Assembly (NCBI RefSeq): GCF_030505395.1
Contig: NZ_CP130044.1
Span: 3,605,001-3,669,000 of the forward strand
Source of the DNA: Asticcacaulis sp. ZE23SCel15
GTDB lineage: Bacteria; Pseudomonadota; Alphaproteobacteria; Caulobacterales; Caulobacteraceae
Direction of reading: 5' to 3'
Length of the DNA stretch: 64,000 nucleotides
A program made the position numbers and the translations under genes. Positions 1-7,907 of the stretch are shown in pieces. The notes below the pieces were generated by a model. That model was given only the letters and a program-made list of their open reading frames with translations. It ran no database searches and was not told the DNA's origin. Every line of letters starts with the position of its first letter. The first letter of the stretch is position 1.

Positions 1-107
1 GCGGCGATTTCGATAAGACATATCTTATCGATCCAGCTTAAAGCGCGATTTTTAATAAGCCCAACCGGTATGAAAACACCAGTAAAAGGCCGCTCGATCT
101 CACTCAT
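1..107 (-). CDS. Phage replication protein, N-terminal fragment (partial)
   Basis: The gene starts at ATG 107-105 and runs off the left edge of the window; only about 35 residues are visible. They begin MSEIERPFTGVFIPVGLI and continue with an LSWIDKICLIEI stretch. This layout (F.G.FIP, then LS..EK..L.EI) is what I know from the N-terminus of helix-turn-helix phage and plasmid replication proteins. It begins one base after the dnaB stop codon, which fits a replication protein co-expressed with its helicase. The family call is an inference from a short stretch. Confidence 0.5.
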   Translation of the reverse strand, partial: MSEIERPFTGVFIPVGLIKNRALSWIDKICLIEIA

Positions 108-108
108 A

Positions 109-1557
109 CTATACCCCTTCCCAGAGCGCGTTATGCGGCAGCGATATGTTCATCACATGCTGCGCGCCGCGCGGTCCGCCCCGGTTCTTTTCGTTTAAAA
201 ACATGATCTTGTTGGCCCATTTGGCCTTGTCTTCTTCGTATTTGATCATGGCGTTGTGATCGCTATGATCTTCGGGTTCGCGCAGGTAATATTCCGGGCG
301 ATAAATGAAGTTGATCGACGCCGCGTCCTGCTCGATTTCGCCTGACCAGCGAAGGTCCGACATCTGGGGTCGCTTGTCGTGATTCTGACGGCTTTCGACC
401 TGCCGACTGAGCTGACATAGCGCTATCACCGGCACGCCGGTCGATTTGGCCAGCGATGCCATGTCCTGAGAAATCGCCCCGACATCGACCACGCGGTTGC
501 CCGACGGCTCATCCGGATTGACGATGTGCAGGTGATCGATCAGAAGGGCGCCCATTTTCAGCCCTTGCCGTTCGCATTTGCGGATTAAGCGTTTGGAGCC
601 CGCCACGATCTGCGCCGGCGTCGCCTTTTCGCGACAATCGAAGAATATGGGCAGGTCGCGCAGTATCTGCCCGCCGCGCCATAAGGCCTCACGTCCGGCA
701 TCATCCAACTGGTCACGATCCGCATCAAAATAGACCGGATTACCATGTCGGCCATAATCGTAAACGGCCCCACAGCCCATGCGCACCGCCAGTTCATCCT
801 CATCCATCTCAAGGCTGAACATGCCGACCGCAAGCCCCTGCAGCGCCATGGCCCGCATAATTTCAACCGCCACCGCCGACTTGCCCATGCTGGGCCTGCC
901 CGCAATAATAGTCATCCGGGCCTTGCGAAACCCGCCGATGGCCAGATCGAGACCGGCAAAGCCCGTGGTGACATAGGACGGCCGCGACCGGCCCGCCAGC
1001 CGATCCTCAATCCGCGATGACAGGCCCGCCCCATCGACCCAGGCATCACCGCCCGTCGTGGCCTTCTGGACATCGGCAATAAGTGCTTCTGAGCGCGCAA
1101 TGACGGAATCGACGCCGCCCGCACCCTCCATGGACTTGGCATCGGCCAATATGGCATGGGCCACGGCCACCAGACGGCGACGCGCATCCAATGACGCAAT
1201 CAGGTCAGCCAGTTCCCCGGCGACATAGGCCGGGGGCGCGCGGTCGACTAGGTCTGCCAGATAAGACATCCCGCCATAGGCCAGATAGTCGCGATTATCC
1301 TTAAGCTGCTCATGCAGCGCCGCCAACGCCACCATCTGCCCCGCGCCATGCGCCTTGGCCACATGCCGGAATAGCTTCTGATGCACCTCTGACCGGAACT
1401 GATCAGCCCGCACGCGGCCCTCAACCTGTGGCCACACCGCATACTGATGCGGCGGCGGCTCGGAAAACAGCAGGCAGCCCAGCAGATCCTTTTCGGCATC
1501 TAACGAGTGCAGGGTCGCCATATCGGCCGCATAGCCGGTTTGAACATGGGCGTTCAT
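109..1557 (-). CDS. dnaB: Replicative DnaB-like DNA helicase (phage)
   Basis: 482 residues, close to the length of bacterial DnaB. An N-terminal DnaB domain (about residues 15-120) is followed by a RecA-like ATPase. The Walker A is GRPSMGKS (220-227), the FSLEM glutamate is near 250, and the Walker B is ALLIDHLH (about 337-344). It unwinds DNA ahead of the phage replication fork. The start ATG overlaps the adenine methyltransferase stop (ATGA), so translation is probably coupled. It is the second-last visible gene of the leftward early operon. The host should have its own dnaB elsewhere, so this is best read as the phage copy. Confidence 0.9.
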   Translation of the reverse strand: MNAHVQTGYAADMATLHSLDAEKDLLGCLLFSEPPPHQYAVWPQVEGRVRADQFRSEVHQKLFRHVAKAHGAGQMVALAALHEQLKDNRDYLAYGGMSYLADLVDRAPPAYVAGELADLIASLDARRRLVAVAHAILADAKSMEGAGGVDSVIARSEALIADVQKATTGGDAWVDGAGLSSRIEDRLAGRSRPSYVTTGFAGLDLAIGGFRKARMTIIAGRPSMGKSAVAVEIMRAMALQGLAVGMFSLEMDEDELAVRMGCGAVYDYGRHGNPVYFDADRDQLDDAGREALWRGGQILRDLPIFFDCREKATPAQIVAGSKRLIRKCERQGLKMGALLIDHLHIVNPDEPSGNRVVDVGAISQDMASLAKSTGVPVIALCQLSRQVESRQNHDKRPQMSDLRWSGEIEQDAASINFIYRPEYYLREPEDHSDHNAMIKYEEDKAKWANKIMFLNEKNRGGPRGAQHVMNISLPHNALWEGV

Positions 1558-2408
1558 GGATGCACCCCCTCAAACAGACCTGTTTGAGGGACATTTGGCG
1601 ACAACCAAAGACACTCAATACGCTTGGCCGCCCCATCGGCACGGTGACCTTTTTCAATACGACGCCAGTCGAAAAACAGCCGATCATAGAGCGCCGACGG
1701 ATATCCCGACACGATCACATATCCGGTCAGCGTATTAAGAAACGCCGCCAGTTCCTCATGATCAGCCACATCCATTTCAAAGGCATAGTCCCCGCCCTTA
1801 TCACGGGTCTCAGGGACATACGGCGGATCAACATAGTGCAGGGTTTGCGGGCCATCGTGGGCCGTCATGACCGCTATCGCCGGTCTGTTCTCGATCACCA
1901 CGCCGCGAAGGCGGTCAATGATGGCAGGAAGAGCTGCTGGGTAATTTCGCCAATCATGCGCCGGCGTCGTGCCTGATCGGCTGGAATTTGCACGAAATCC
2001 CGACTTGACCAAGCCGCCACGACCTGCCCGTTGAGGACATCGCCCCATCGTCACGGATGCTGACCCGAAACCCATGTATGCCCGTGTGACAGTGCGCACC
2101 GCCTGCTGCATCGGATCTTCAGACGGATACCAAGCTTCGACATAGGTTTCGCGCGCAAACGGCGTAAGTTCGAGCTGCTGCACCAACTCATCGCCGCGCT
2201 CCCGCACGACGGTGAACAAATTCACAACCTCACTATCCAGATCGTTGTATACCTCAGCATAGGATCGGTCTTTTTTCAGCAGCACACTTCCGCCGCCGCC
2301 ATAGGGCTCAACATAGATACGGTGCACCGGAAAATGCGAAATGATCCAGTCGGCCAACATCCATTTGCCGCCGTGATAACGGACTAAGGGGCGAGTTAAA
2401 GCGTTCAC
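1554..2408 (-). CDS. D12-class DNA adenine methyltransferase (Dam-like)
   Basis: 284 residues from a GTG start at 2408. This start is chosen because it overlaps the upstream stop (GTGA) and begins the similarity, MNALTRPL. Motif I-type residues VEPYGGGGS follow YHGGKWMLADW, and the catalytic DPPY motif lies in YVDPPYVPE. These are the hallmarks of N6-adenine methyltransferases of the D12/Dam family; the sequence target cannot be read from the protein. It sits between a cytosine methyltransferase and the DnaB helicase, so it probably modifies newly replicated phage DNA for protection or regulation. A GcrA-like regulator lies in the same operon. Confidence 0.88.
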   Translation of the reverse strand: MNALTRPLVRYHGGKWMLADWIISHFPVHRIYVEPYGGGGSVLLKKDRSYAEVYNDLDSEVVNLFTVVRERGDELVQQLELTPFARETYVEAWYPSEDPMQQAVRTVTRAYMGFGSASVTMGRCPQRAGRGGLVKSGFRANSSRSGTTPAHDWRNYPAALPAIIDRLRGVVIENRPAIAVMTAHDGPQTLHYVDPPYVPETRDKGGDYAFEMDVADHEELAAFLNTLTGYVIVSGYPSALYDRLFFDWRRIEKGHRADGAAKRIECLWLSPNVPQTGLFEGVHP

Positions 2409-4282
2409 GCCGCCTCGCTTTCGGCCGGGGCCGCACAGTATTCCGGCAGATTGGCGCGCACTAAAGCCGCCGCCATATCCGGGCAAACGCTATTGCCGAT
2501 CTTGGCAATCTGATGGGTTTTGGGCAGCGGCCCGGTTTTGGTCGCGCCGGAATCAGTGACATAGTCACACACCGGATCAAGGATATAGCTTTCAGGAAAA
2601 CCTTGCGCCCGCGCCAGTTCACGCGGCGTCAGCATACGCATGCCGATATCGACGATGACATATTCCTCACCCTCGATCGACACGGTGACCAGCCCGAACC
2701 GGTCGCGCGTTGTCACGGTGCCCAGCGGGCCCTCAAGACCATGACCGTCGGTTTCATTGCCATAATATTTGAGCAAAAACGCCCGCACCTCACCGACATG
2801 CAGCCCGCCCGCCGTCAGGGTCGGCATAGGCTCATCCGTGGCCTGCCCATCGGCGCAGGTGCCGCGCAGCTTGACCAGATGCGAGGTCACCAAGGCGGAA
2901 TCCTGAGACGAAGTAACCGTCGGAAAAGGCTCTTCAATGGCGTGAAACCCACGGCCACGTCTTTTGCCATTCTTATCGACATCACCATGTGCGGTGCGCG
3001 CCATAAAAGCGGTGACGATCTGCTGTTGCGTGCCACGACCGGTAACTGTGCTTATAGGTTCAGCAGCGCTTCGCCCGTCACCTTCATAAAAACCGCCATT
3101 ATGCTGAGCCAAAAACGCCGCCACCAGAAACTGATGCGCGCCCCCGGCGGTCACGGTGTGTGTCGGCTCATCGCAGCCCTGATACGGCTTCCCGGCGTTG
3201 CGCATAGTCATGACATGCGGCGCGATCAGGGCAAATTCCCCACCCTTGGCCGTCGTCACGGTCGCCAGAGGATCACCGACCGACCGGCCCGCCCCCTTAT
3301 TTGAGGTATGGGTGATCGGCACGATAAACGGCTCGATCAGCGCCATTTCGCCCCGGTTGGCCCCGGTCACGGTCGGCAACGGCTGGGCCAGATCTATAAG
3401 CCGCTCAGCACTGCCATGATGGGTCAACGGCACGATAAACGGCCGCTTGGCCTTGATCACATAGCGCATGATCCCAGCCGCGATCCGGCGGCAGGTCGCC
3501 TCTTTCAGGGGGACTTTGCGTTCAAAGATCGACGGACAGGGAATCGACCAGTCAATGATATCGGCCGCCGTTTTCCACGGCTGTAACCGCCCCGATGTCA
3601 CAGCCTCAGACTCAGGAGCGCCGTGGGTCGGCTCAGGCCACACGACTGGCTGACCATCAAAGCGAATGACGATAAACAACCGCTTACGGATGGTCGGCAC
3701 GCCATAATCGCAGGCCCGCATTTCTTTCCACTCGATCGCGGTCGCCCCGGCCTTGATCAAGGCCTTACGCCAGCGTTCAAACTCTTCACCTTTGCGCACC
3801 TGGCACGGCATATAGCCCTTATCGGTCTCAACCAGCGGGCCCCAGTCTTTGAACTCTTCGACGTTCTCCAGCATGAACACCTTGAGCTTATCCTTGCCCA
3901 GACGGCGCGCCCAATGGACCACCACCCACGCCAGATCGCGGATATGCTTTTGAACCGGCTTTCCGCCCTTGGCCTTTGAAAAATGCTTACAATCGGGCGA
4001 AAACCACCCCAGCAGCAAAGGCTGGCCCTTAGTCACATCCATCGGATCAGCGCGCCAGACCGACTGGCAATAGTGCTCAGTGCCGGGGTGATTGGCCCTA
4101 TGAACCGCAATCGCCGCCGGATCATGATTGACAGCGACATCGATCGCCCGGCCGAGCGCCGCCTCAATCCCGGTTGAGGCCCCGCCCCCCCCGGCAAAAT
4201 TATCGACCACCAGTGCGCGCGTAAAATCGACCTTAGTTGACGCGGTCGCCGTCAGCGGCCAGTTAAAGGTTAAAGCGTTCAC
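2405..4282 (-). CDS. C5-cytosine DNA methyltransferase with seven internal repeats
   Basis: 625 residues from GTG 4282, which overlaps the upstream stop (GTGA). Motif I is VVDNFAGGGGAS. The catalytic cysteine is C98 in SPDCKHFS, where most C5 enzymes have PPC or PC. Then come LENVEEF (motif VI), TIRKRLF (motif VIII), LTPRELARAQGFP (IX) and KIGNSVCPDMAAAL (X). Between motifs VIII and IX, residues about 281-540 hold seven imperfect repeats centred on EP..TVT (TVT near 304, 341, 376, 412, 455, 488 and 522). This is the position of the target-recognition region. The likely role is self-methylation of phage DNA against host restriction; specificity is unknown. Confidence 0.88.
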   Translation of the reverse strand: MNALTFNWPLTATASTKVDFTRALVVDNFAGGGGASTGIEAALGRAIDVAVNHDPAAIAVHRANHPGTEHYCQSVWRADPMDVTKGQPLLLGWFSPDCKHFSKAKGGKPVQKHIRDLAWVVVHWARRLGKDKLKVFMLENVEEFKDWGPLVETDKGYMPCQVRKGEEFERWRKALIKAGATAIEWKEMRACDYGVPTIRKRLFIVIRFDGQPVVWPEPTHGAPESEAVTSGRLQPWKTAADIIDWSIPCPSIFERKVPLKEATCRRIAAGIMRYVIKAKRPFIVPLTHHGSAERLIDLAQPLPTVTGANRGEMALIEPFIVPITHTSNKGAGRSVGDPLATVTTAKGGEFALIAPHVMTMRNAGKPYQGCDEPTHTVTAGGAHQFLVAAFLAQHNGGFYEGDGRSAAEPISTVTGRGTQQQIVTAFMARTAHGDVDKNGKRRGRGFHAIEEPFPTVTSSQDSALVTSHLVKLRGTCADGQATDEPMPTLTAGGLHVGEVRAFLLKYYGNETDGHGLEGPLGTVTTRDRFGLVTVSIEGEEYVIVDIGMRMLTPRELARAQGFPESYILDPVCDYVTDSGATKTGPLPKTHQIAKIGNSVCPDMAAALVRANLPEYCAAPAESEAA

Positions 4283-4680
4283 GATTGCCCCTCCTGCCAT
4301 ACGGCCAGCAGGCGCTCGCACAAATCGGCCACAATGATTAAATCCTTGAAATAACAGGTCGGGATCATGGTCCCGGCGATGGTCAGACTAAGCCCCGTCA
4401 GGCGCGAAAACGGATTCGACGGCCCGCGCGGCCCGAACACCGCATGGCCGACACAGCCGACCGCCATGCGCTTTAAGACATCACGCTCAGCCTGGGCCAC
4501 ACTCATCGGCAGATGATGCTGACTCAGCACCAGCCGCGCCTGCCGGATCACCGCGCGCCAGTCATTAGCCTCATCAGGCGTCATGGCGCGGACAGGCACC
4601 TCTAACCGGGGCGCAGGCTTACCCATAGCCACATCGTTCATGAAAAGCTGAACCGGCCCACCCGTCCTAACCTTCGCCAT
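4279..4680 (-). CDS. Hypothetical phage protein
   Basis: About 133 residues from ATG 4680, which shares a base with the upstream stop (TGATG); a GTG one codon earlier is also possible. I do not recognise a family. The N-terminal part is proline-rich, followed by a helical segment (EANDWRAVIRQARLVL) and a stretch GPRGPSNPFSRLTGLSLTIAGT. There is no signal peptide or clear membrane span. It is in the leftward early operon, directly upstream of and overlapping the cytosine methyltransferase, so a role near DNA modification or replication is possible but not shown. Confidence 0.7.
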   Translation of the reverse strand: MAKVRTGGPVQLFMNDVAMGKPAPRLEVPVRAMTPDEANDWRAVIRQARLVLSQHHLPMSVAQAERDVLKRMAVGCVGHAVFGPRGPSNPFSRLTGLSLTIAGTMIPTCYFKDLIIVADLCERLLAVWQEGQS

Positions 4681-4991
4681 CACGCCACCGCCTTGCTGAT
4701 CGTGGCCTTAAGCGCCGCCTCAACGGTGAAATAGCCATGACGGGTCACCAGATCGGCCATATGCCGGTTAAGATCAGCCCGGCGCAGCACGACCTCTAAG
4801 CCCCGCGCGCCGCGATGGCCTTGCTTGACATAGCCTTTCTCGATCAGACCCGTTACCATCCGGTGCGCCTGCGACTTGGCGCAGCCATAGCCCCGCGCAA
4901 TTTCATCATAGCTAGGCGCCACGCCATCGGCGGTTAGACGCTCCAGAACCTTGAGGCACTTCGCCTCACAAGGGGTCAATAAACGGGTCAT
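4680..4991 (-). CDS. LexA-like winged-helix DNA-binding protein
   Basis: 103 residues. The first 70 resemble the LexA N-terminal winged helix: LTPCEAKCLKVLERLTADGVAPSYDEIARGYG, then AKSQAHRMVTGLIEKGYVKQ and RGLEV. There is no S24 protease domain, so this is a stand-alone DNA-binding subunit and not a self-cleaving repressor. It overlaps both neighbours by a few bases in the leftward operon. It could tune late steps of the early operon; the target is unknown. Confidence 0.75.
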   Translation of the reverse strand: MTRLLTPCEAKCLKVLERLTADGVAPSYDEIARGYGCAKSQAHRMVTGLIEKGYVKQGHRGARGLEVVLRRADLNRHMADLVTRHGYFTVEAALKATISKAVA

Positions 4992-5230
4992 ACGCCCACC
5001 CCGCCCGTCATCGACTGTGCCGCCTTGGGGAATTTTAACATGACCTCAGCCACGGCGCGGCCATAGGCCTCATGCACCGCCATCATACCGCCCAACTCAT
5101 AGATCGTCACAAAGGCACGCTGTACGGTGCGCATCTGGTCTTCGACCACCAGCCGCTCTTGCTGGCCCCTTAACCGGCCCAACTTTTCAGCGATGCCTGC
5201 CAAATCAGCGCCATGATCATCCCCACTCAT
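4988..5230 (-). CDS. Hypothetical phage protein
   Basis: 80 residues from ATG 5230, chosen because a GGAGGG ribosome site precedes it and the upstream gene ends just inside. The sequence is mostly helical and charged in its first half (DLAGIAEKLGRLRGQQERLVVEDQMRTVQRA), which may form a short coiled coil. No family recognised. It overlaps the end of the GcrA-like gene and the start of the LexA-like gene, consistent with coupled translation in the early operon. Confidence 0.6.
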   Translation of the reverse strand: MSGDDHGADLAGIAEKLGRLRGQQERLVVEDQMRTVQRAFVTIYELGGMMAVHEAYGRAVAEVMLKFPKAAQSMTGGVGV

Positions 5231-5888
5231 GGAACAACCCTCCCGCCTTGGGCGGTAACCGGCCAGAACCGATACGGGCATATCCGGCCACGCTATCGCT
5301 AACTGTCACCGACCGCGCCGGATCGGCCACCAGCGGCTTTTTGTGACCATTACGCCCGCGATTAAGCTCACCCGTGCGGCATCCGGCGCAGTAACTCACC
5401 CTGCGACCCGCCACCGGCAAGCCGCAATAAAGTGACGCCCCACCCCGATCATCGATGATAAACCGGCACATACCGGCCTCCAGCGCCATGATCGACACGC
5501 CGCGCGCGTCGGGGGCGGGCATAGCCAGCATAATCGCGGTTTGATCATCTTCCGGTGGCCCCATATCGACGCCGACATAGACCGGCTTAAGCGTGATCTG
5601 AGCCTGCGGCGTGTTTAACACCCGCGCCTTAACCCCGATATCAACACTGTCGCACGCCTTTCCGGCTGCCTTCACACACGCGGCGGGCCGGACCGTATCG
5701 ACCACCCGCGCCTTAGATACACGCGACGGCGGTTGGCGCAGGCCGCGCCGATCCAGAACCCCGATCACGGCATTGCGGGATTTAACGACGCCATGATCAT
5801 TTCGCAAAACCTTGACGATTTCGCCTGCCGAAACCCCATCAGCCCAAAGCTTTGCCACTATGGTGACGATCTTATCGCTCCAGCTCAT
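5217..5888 (-). CDS. GcrA-family cell-cycle regulator homologue (phage)
   Basis: 223 residues, against roughly 170 for chromosomal GcrA. The N-terminus MSWSDKIVTIVAKLWADGVSAGEI, then SRNAVIGVLDRRGLRQPP (about 1-54), matches the GcrA helix-turn-helix. The C-terminal part holds the second conserved block, MCRFIIDDR, LYCGLPV and SYCAGC (140-170). The middle and the C-terminal 50 residues are extensions. In Caulobacter, GcrA recruits sigma70 at promoters with methylated GANTC sites. A phage copy in the operon that also encodes an adenine methyltransferase suggests it redirects transcription on methylated phage or host DNA. Its start overlaps the upstream stop (ATGA). Confidence 0.88.
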   Translation of the reverse strand: MSWSDKIVTIVAKLWADGVSAGEIVKVLRNDHGVVKSRNAVIGVLDRRGLRQPPSRVSKARVVDTVRPAACVKAAGKACDSVDIGVKARVLNTPQAQITLKPVYVGVDMGPPEDDQTAIMLAMPAPDARGVSIMALEAGMCRFIIDDRGGASLYCGLPVAGRRVSYCAGCRTGELNRGRNGHKKPLVADPARSVTVSDSVAGYARIGSGRLPPKAGGLFHEWG

Positions 5889-6271
5889 GCCGCACCGCCA
5901 TTCTGATAGGGGTCGCGTTTCAGGCAGGCATTGAGCATCCCCGCCGCCCCGCGCGCCGATAGCATCTGCACCGCGGCGACTTCACGCAGGATGACCCGCT
6001 CCAGATCAAGCTCAGGTACCAGCGGCAAACCGGTCAGCACATCCGAGGCCAGCAGCCCGATTTTGCGCGCATGACGCATCAGCGATGACACATGCAGATT
6101 GGCCCGCCGGATCAACAGGTCGGCGATGTCGGTCACGTCATCGCGAAAATCGACCCCGACAGCATCGATATCGCCTGCGCCATCGACATGGACGCAAACC
6201 ACAAACGAATAGGGATACCCCACCGCGCGTCGCACTTCCCGCACGGCGCCGCCTTTTGATGACTTAGTCAT
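5885..6271 (-). CDS. Hypothetical phage protein
   Basis: 128 residues from ATG 6271, preceded by a GAAAGG-like ribosome site; an in-frame start 17 codons earlier is less likely. No family recognised. The core (SFVVCVHVDGAGDIDAVGVD, then a helical DDVTDIADLLIRRANLHVSSLMRHARKIG) could be a small alpha/beta fold. No signal peptide or membrane span. Its stop overlaps the GcrA-like start, so the two may be made in fixed proportion. Confidence 0.6.
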   Translation of the reverse strand: MTKSSKGGAVREVRRAVGYPYSFVVCVHVDGAGDIDAVGVDFRDDVTDIADLLIRRANLHVSSLMRHARKIGLLASDVLTGLPLVPELDLERVILREVAAVQMLSARGAAGMLNACLKRDPYQNGGAA

Positions 6272-6344
6272 GTCCCGACCTTTCCCGAACTCAAAACCCA
6301 ACAAAAAAAGCGCGTCGCCCAAAAATCTGAGCGCGCGCCAAATC

Positions 6345-6800
6345 TCACAATCGATCCATCAGCTTCTGGGCAGCGGCCATAGCTTCCATAAGCTGCACCC
6401 GCATGGCATTACGCTCATGCTCACTGATCACCCCGTCCGATAGCGATGACGCCACCGTGGCCACGGCCTCACCGGCCTCGCTCATCAAAGACGCCGCCCC
6501 GCTCATCAGGTCGGCATTGCTGGCCCCGCCCGCCTCTATGGGCACAAGCTGCATCCCACAAAGGCGCGCCAGGTCTTCGGCAAAGGCCCTCGCCCCGGCC
6601 CGCGTCAGCGCCCGGATTTCTTCATATAGCGGTCGGGCGCGGTAACGGCCCTCCAGGTCAGGATTGGTCGCCGCCCGCACCCACTGGGCTTTGCGCTCAT
6701 AGGCGGTCAGGATATCGGCCACGGCCTCAGCCCCGCCCAGCTCATCGACGGCGGACTTGATCACGCCGTGGACCAGTAAGGGATTGCGCACCTTAACCAT
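6345..6800 (-). CDS. Phage CII-like regulatory protein
   Basis: 151 residues from ATG 6800. The pattern LVHGVIKSAVDELGGAEAVADILTAYERK...AATNPD, then a helical C-terminal half, resembles the phage regulatory CII (CP76) family, which is usually found next to the Cro/CI genes as here. The N-terminal half would carry a helix-turn-helix-like fold. It overlaps the upstream Cro-like gene by 8 bases, in the first positions of the leftward operon. By analogy it would influence the lysis-lysogeny choice. The family call is by pattern and position. Confidence 0.55.
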   Translation of the reverse strand: MVKVRNPLLVHGVIKSAVDELGGAEAVADILTAYERKAQWVRAATNPDLEGRYRARPLYEEIRALTRAGARAFAEDLARLCGMQLVPIEAGGASNADLMSGAASLMSEAGEAVATVASSLSDGVISEHERNAMRVQLMEAMAAAQKLMDRL

Positions 6801-7104
6801 GGGCGCCACCCTTCACCGCAACCGCGCGCGTGATAACTTCCCCAACCGGGCGACCATAAACGGTCGGTCCGATTATGGTATTTTTTGACCGTTCGGAATG
6901 CGAAGGTTCGGATATGACCGAATTGATCTCATCCACAGCTCTGGCCAAATTAACCAGAACCTCAACAGATTTAGGCCGAAACCCTTTTTCAGCCAAACCG
7001 GCGATGGTGGTGTACGGCACGCCCGATCGACGTGACAATTCGGCGGTGCCAACTTGCGCATGGGTCGCGGCCAGTTCGGTGATGATTTGGGTGATCTTTG
7101 ACAT
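6793..7104 (-). CDS. Cro-like helix-turn-helix regulator
   Basis: 103 residues. A helix-turn-helix is visible in VGTAELSRRSGVPYTTIAGLAEKGFRP (about 17-45), followed by LVNLARAVDEI. It is the first gene of the leftward operon and is transcribed divergently from the S24 repressor, the classical cI/cro arrangement. The leftward promoter upstream overlaps an ACGT-box operator (7117-7132), so the gene should be shut off in the lysogen and could itself repress the repressor gene. Confidence 0.75.
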   Translation of the reverse strand: MSKITQIITELAATHAQVGTAELSRRSGVPYTTIAGLAEKGFRPKSVEVLVNLARAVDEINSVISEPSHSERSKNTIIGPTVYGRPVGEVITRAVAVKGGAHG

Positions 7105-7112
7105 AGGTCACA

Positions 7113-7141
7113 ATAAATACGTAATTACGTATCTATTGCAA
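7113..7141 (-). promoter_or_regulatory. Leftward early promoter with perfect palindromic operator
   Basis: Read on the minus strand, a -35 TTGCAA (7141-7136) is followed after 16 bp by a -10-like TATTTA (7119-7114). The 16-bp perfect palindrome ATACGTAATTACGTAT (7117-7132) fills the spacer and touches the -10. A repressor bound there would block RNA polymerase. The promoter would drive the cro-like to dnaB operon. The palindrome is seen directly; promoter function is inferred. Confidence 0.7.
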
Positions 7142-7149
7142 GATAAATC

Positions 7150-7179
7150 TACGTTATCACGTAATTACGTAAAACCGTA
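7150..7179. promoter_or_regulatory. Tandem ACGT-box operator cluster upstream of the repressor
   Basis: Four boxes follow each other at exact 8-bp steps: ACGT at 7151, 7159 and 7167, then CCGT at 7175. Neighbouring boxes form overlapping 14-mers such as CACGTAATTACGTA (7158-7171). The cluster keeps the same 8-bp phase as the boxes at 7119 and 7127. It lies 20 bp before the repressor start, where autoregulation would act. Confidence 0.7.
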
Positions 7180-7199
7180 GGACATGGCATAACCTACTC

Positions 7200-7820
7200 A
7201 TGTCAAACACCACACCCCGCGCTATTGCCTTTAAATCCTGGCGACGCCTTAACAAGCAGTCCACAAAAGCGGTCGCGAGCGCGGCCAATATTCCCTACAC
7301 TTCTCTGGCGTCATTCGTACAAGGCCGTACGCAAAACATCAGCGCCGCCATGGAACAGAAAATTGCCGATGCCTATGGATGCGCAATTGAGGATATTTTT
7401 GTTAGCCCAAAGGAAAAAGCCAGAGGCATCAACAACGATATTCCCATAATCGGGCGCGCAGCAGCCTCGGTAACCCACGGCTACTATATCAACGAATATC
7501 CCGATGGCGGTCATCCAATTCTGCCGGCGTGGCCCGCCGAATCCGTCGCCATTGACGTCGATGGCGATTCGATGGAACCGCGCTTTTATGACGGCGAACG
7601 CCTTGTCTTCGGTGCGCAAACACCCGACCCCAGCCCCTATGTGGGCCGTGAGGTGCTGGCCTATCTCGGGGATGCCGATGGCCGCACCCTGATCAAAATT
7701 CTAGAACGCAACAAACTCAGCGGCGGCTGGAACCTCAGAAGCTATAACCCGCGCCATGAAACCCTTGAGGACGTCCACATTGAATGGATAAGACCTTTCG
7801 AAGGCATGCGCGCGATTTAA
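7200..7820 (+). CDS. Prophage CI/LexA-type repressor (XRE HTH + S24 peptidase)
   Basis: 206 residues. The N-terminal helix-turn-helix (about 10-65, KAVASAANIPYTSLASFVQG) is joined to an S24 self-cleaving protease domain. The predicted nucleophile is S124 in VDGDSMEP and the general-base lysine is K166 in RTLIKIL. A small-residue cleavage region (GRAAAS, 85-90) lies before the catalytic core. It should keep the prophage silent by binding the ACGT-box operators on both sides, and should be inactivated through RecA on DNA damage. It is divergent from the Cro-like gene, and the following two genes lie downstream on the same strand. Confidence 0.9.
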   Translation: MSNTTPRAIAFKSWRRLNKQSTKAVASAANIPYTSLASFVQGRTQNISAAMEQKIADAYGCAIEDIFVSPKEKARGINNDIPIIGRAAASVTHGYYINEYPDGGHPILPAWPAESVAIDVDGDSMEPRFYDGERLVFGAQTPDPSPYVGREVLAYLGDADGRTLIKILERNKLSGGWNLRSYNPRHETLEDVHIEWIRPFEGMRAI

Positions 7821-7907
7821 TAAGAACTGAAACTTGTGATTGCTTTTATCCGTGTTAAGTTTAATTCCTAAAAACGATTCCCAAAACGTGGGACAGGGGG
7901 AACCGCC

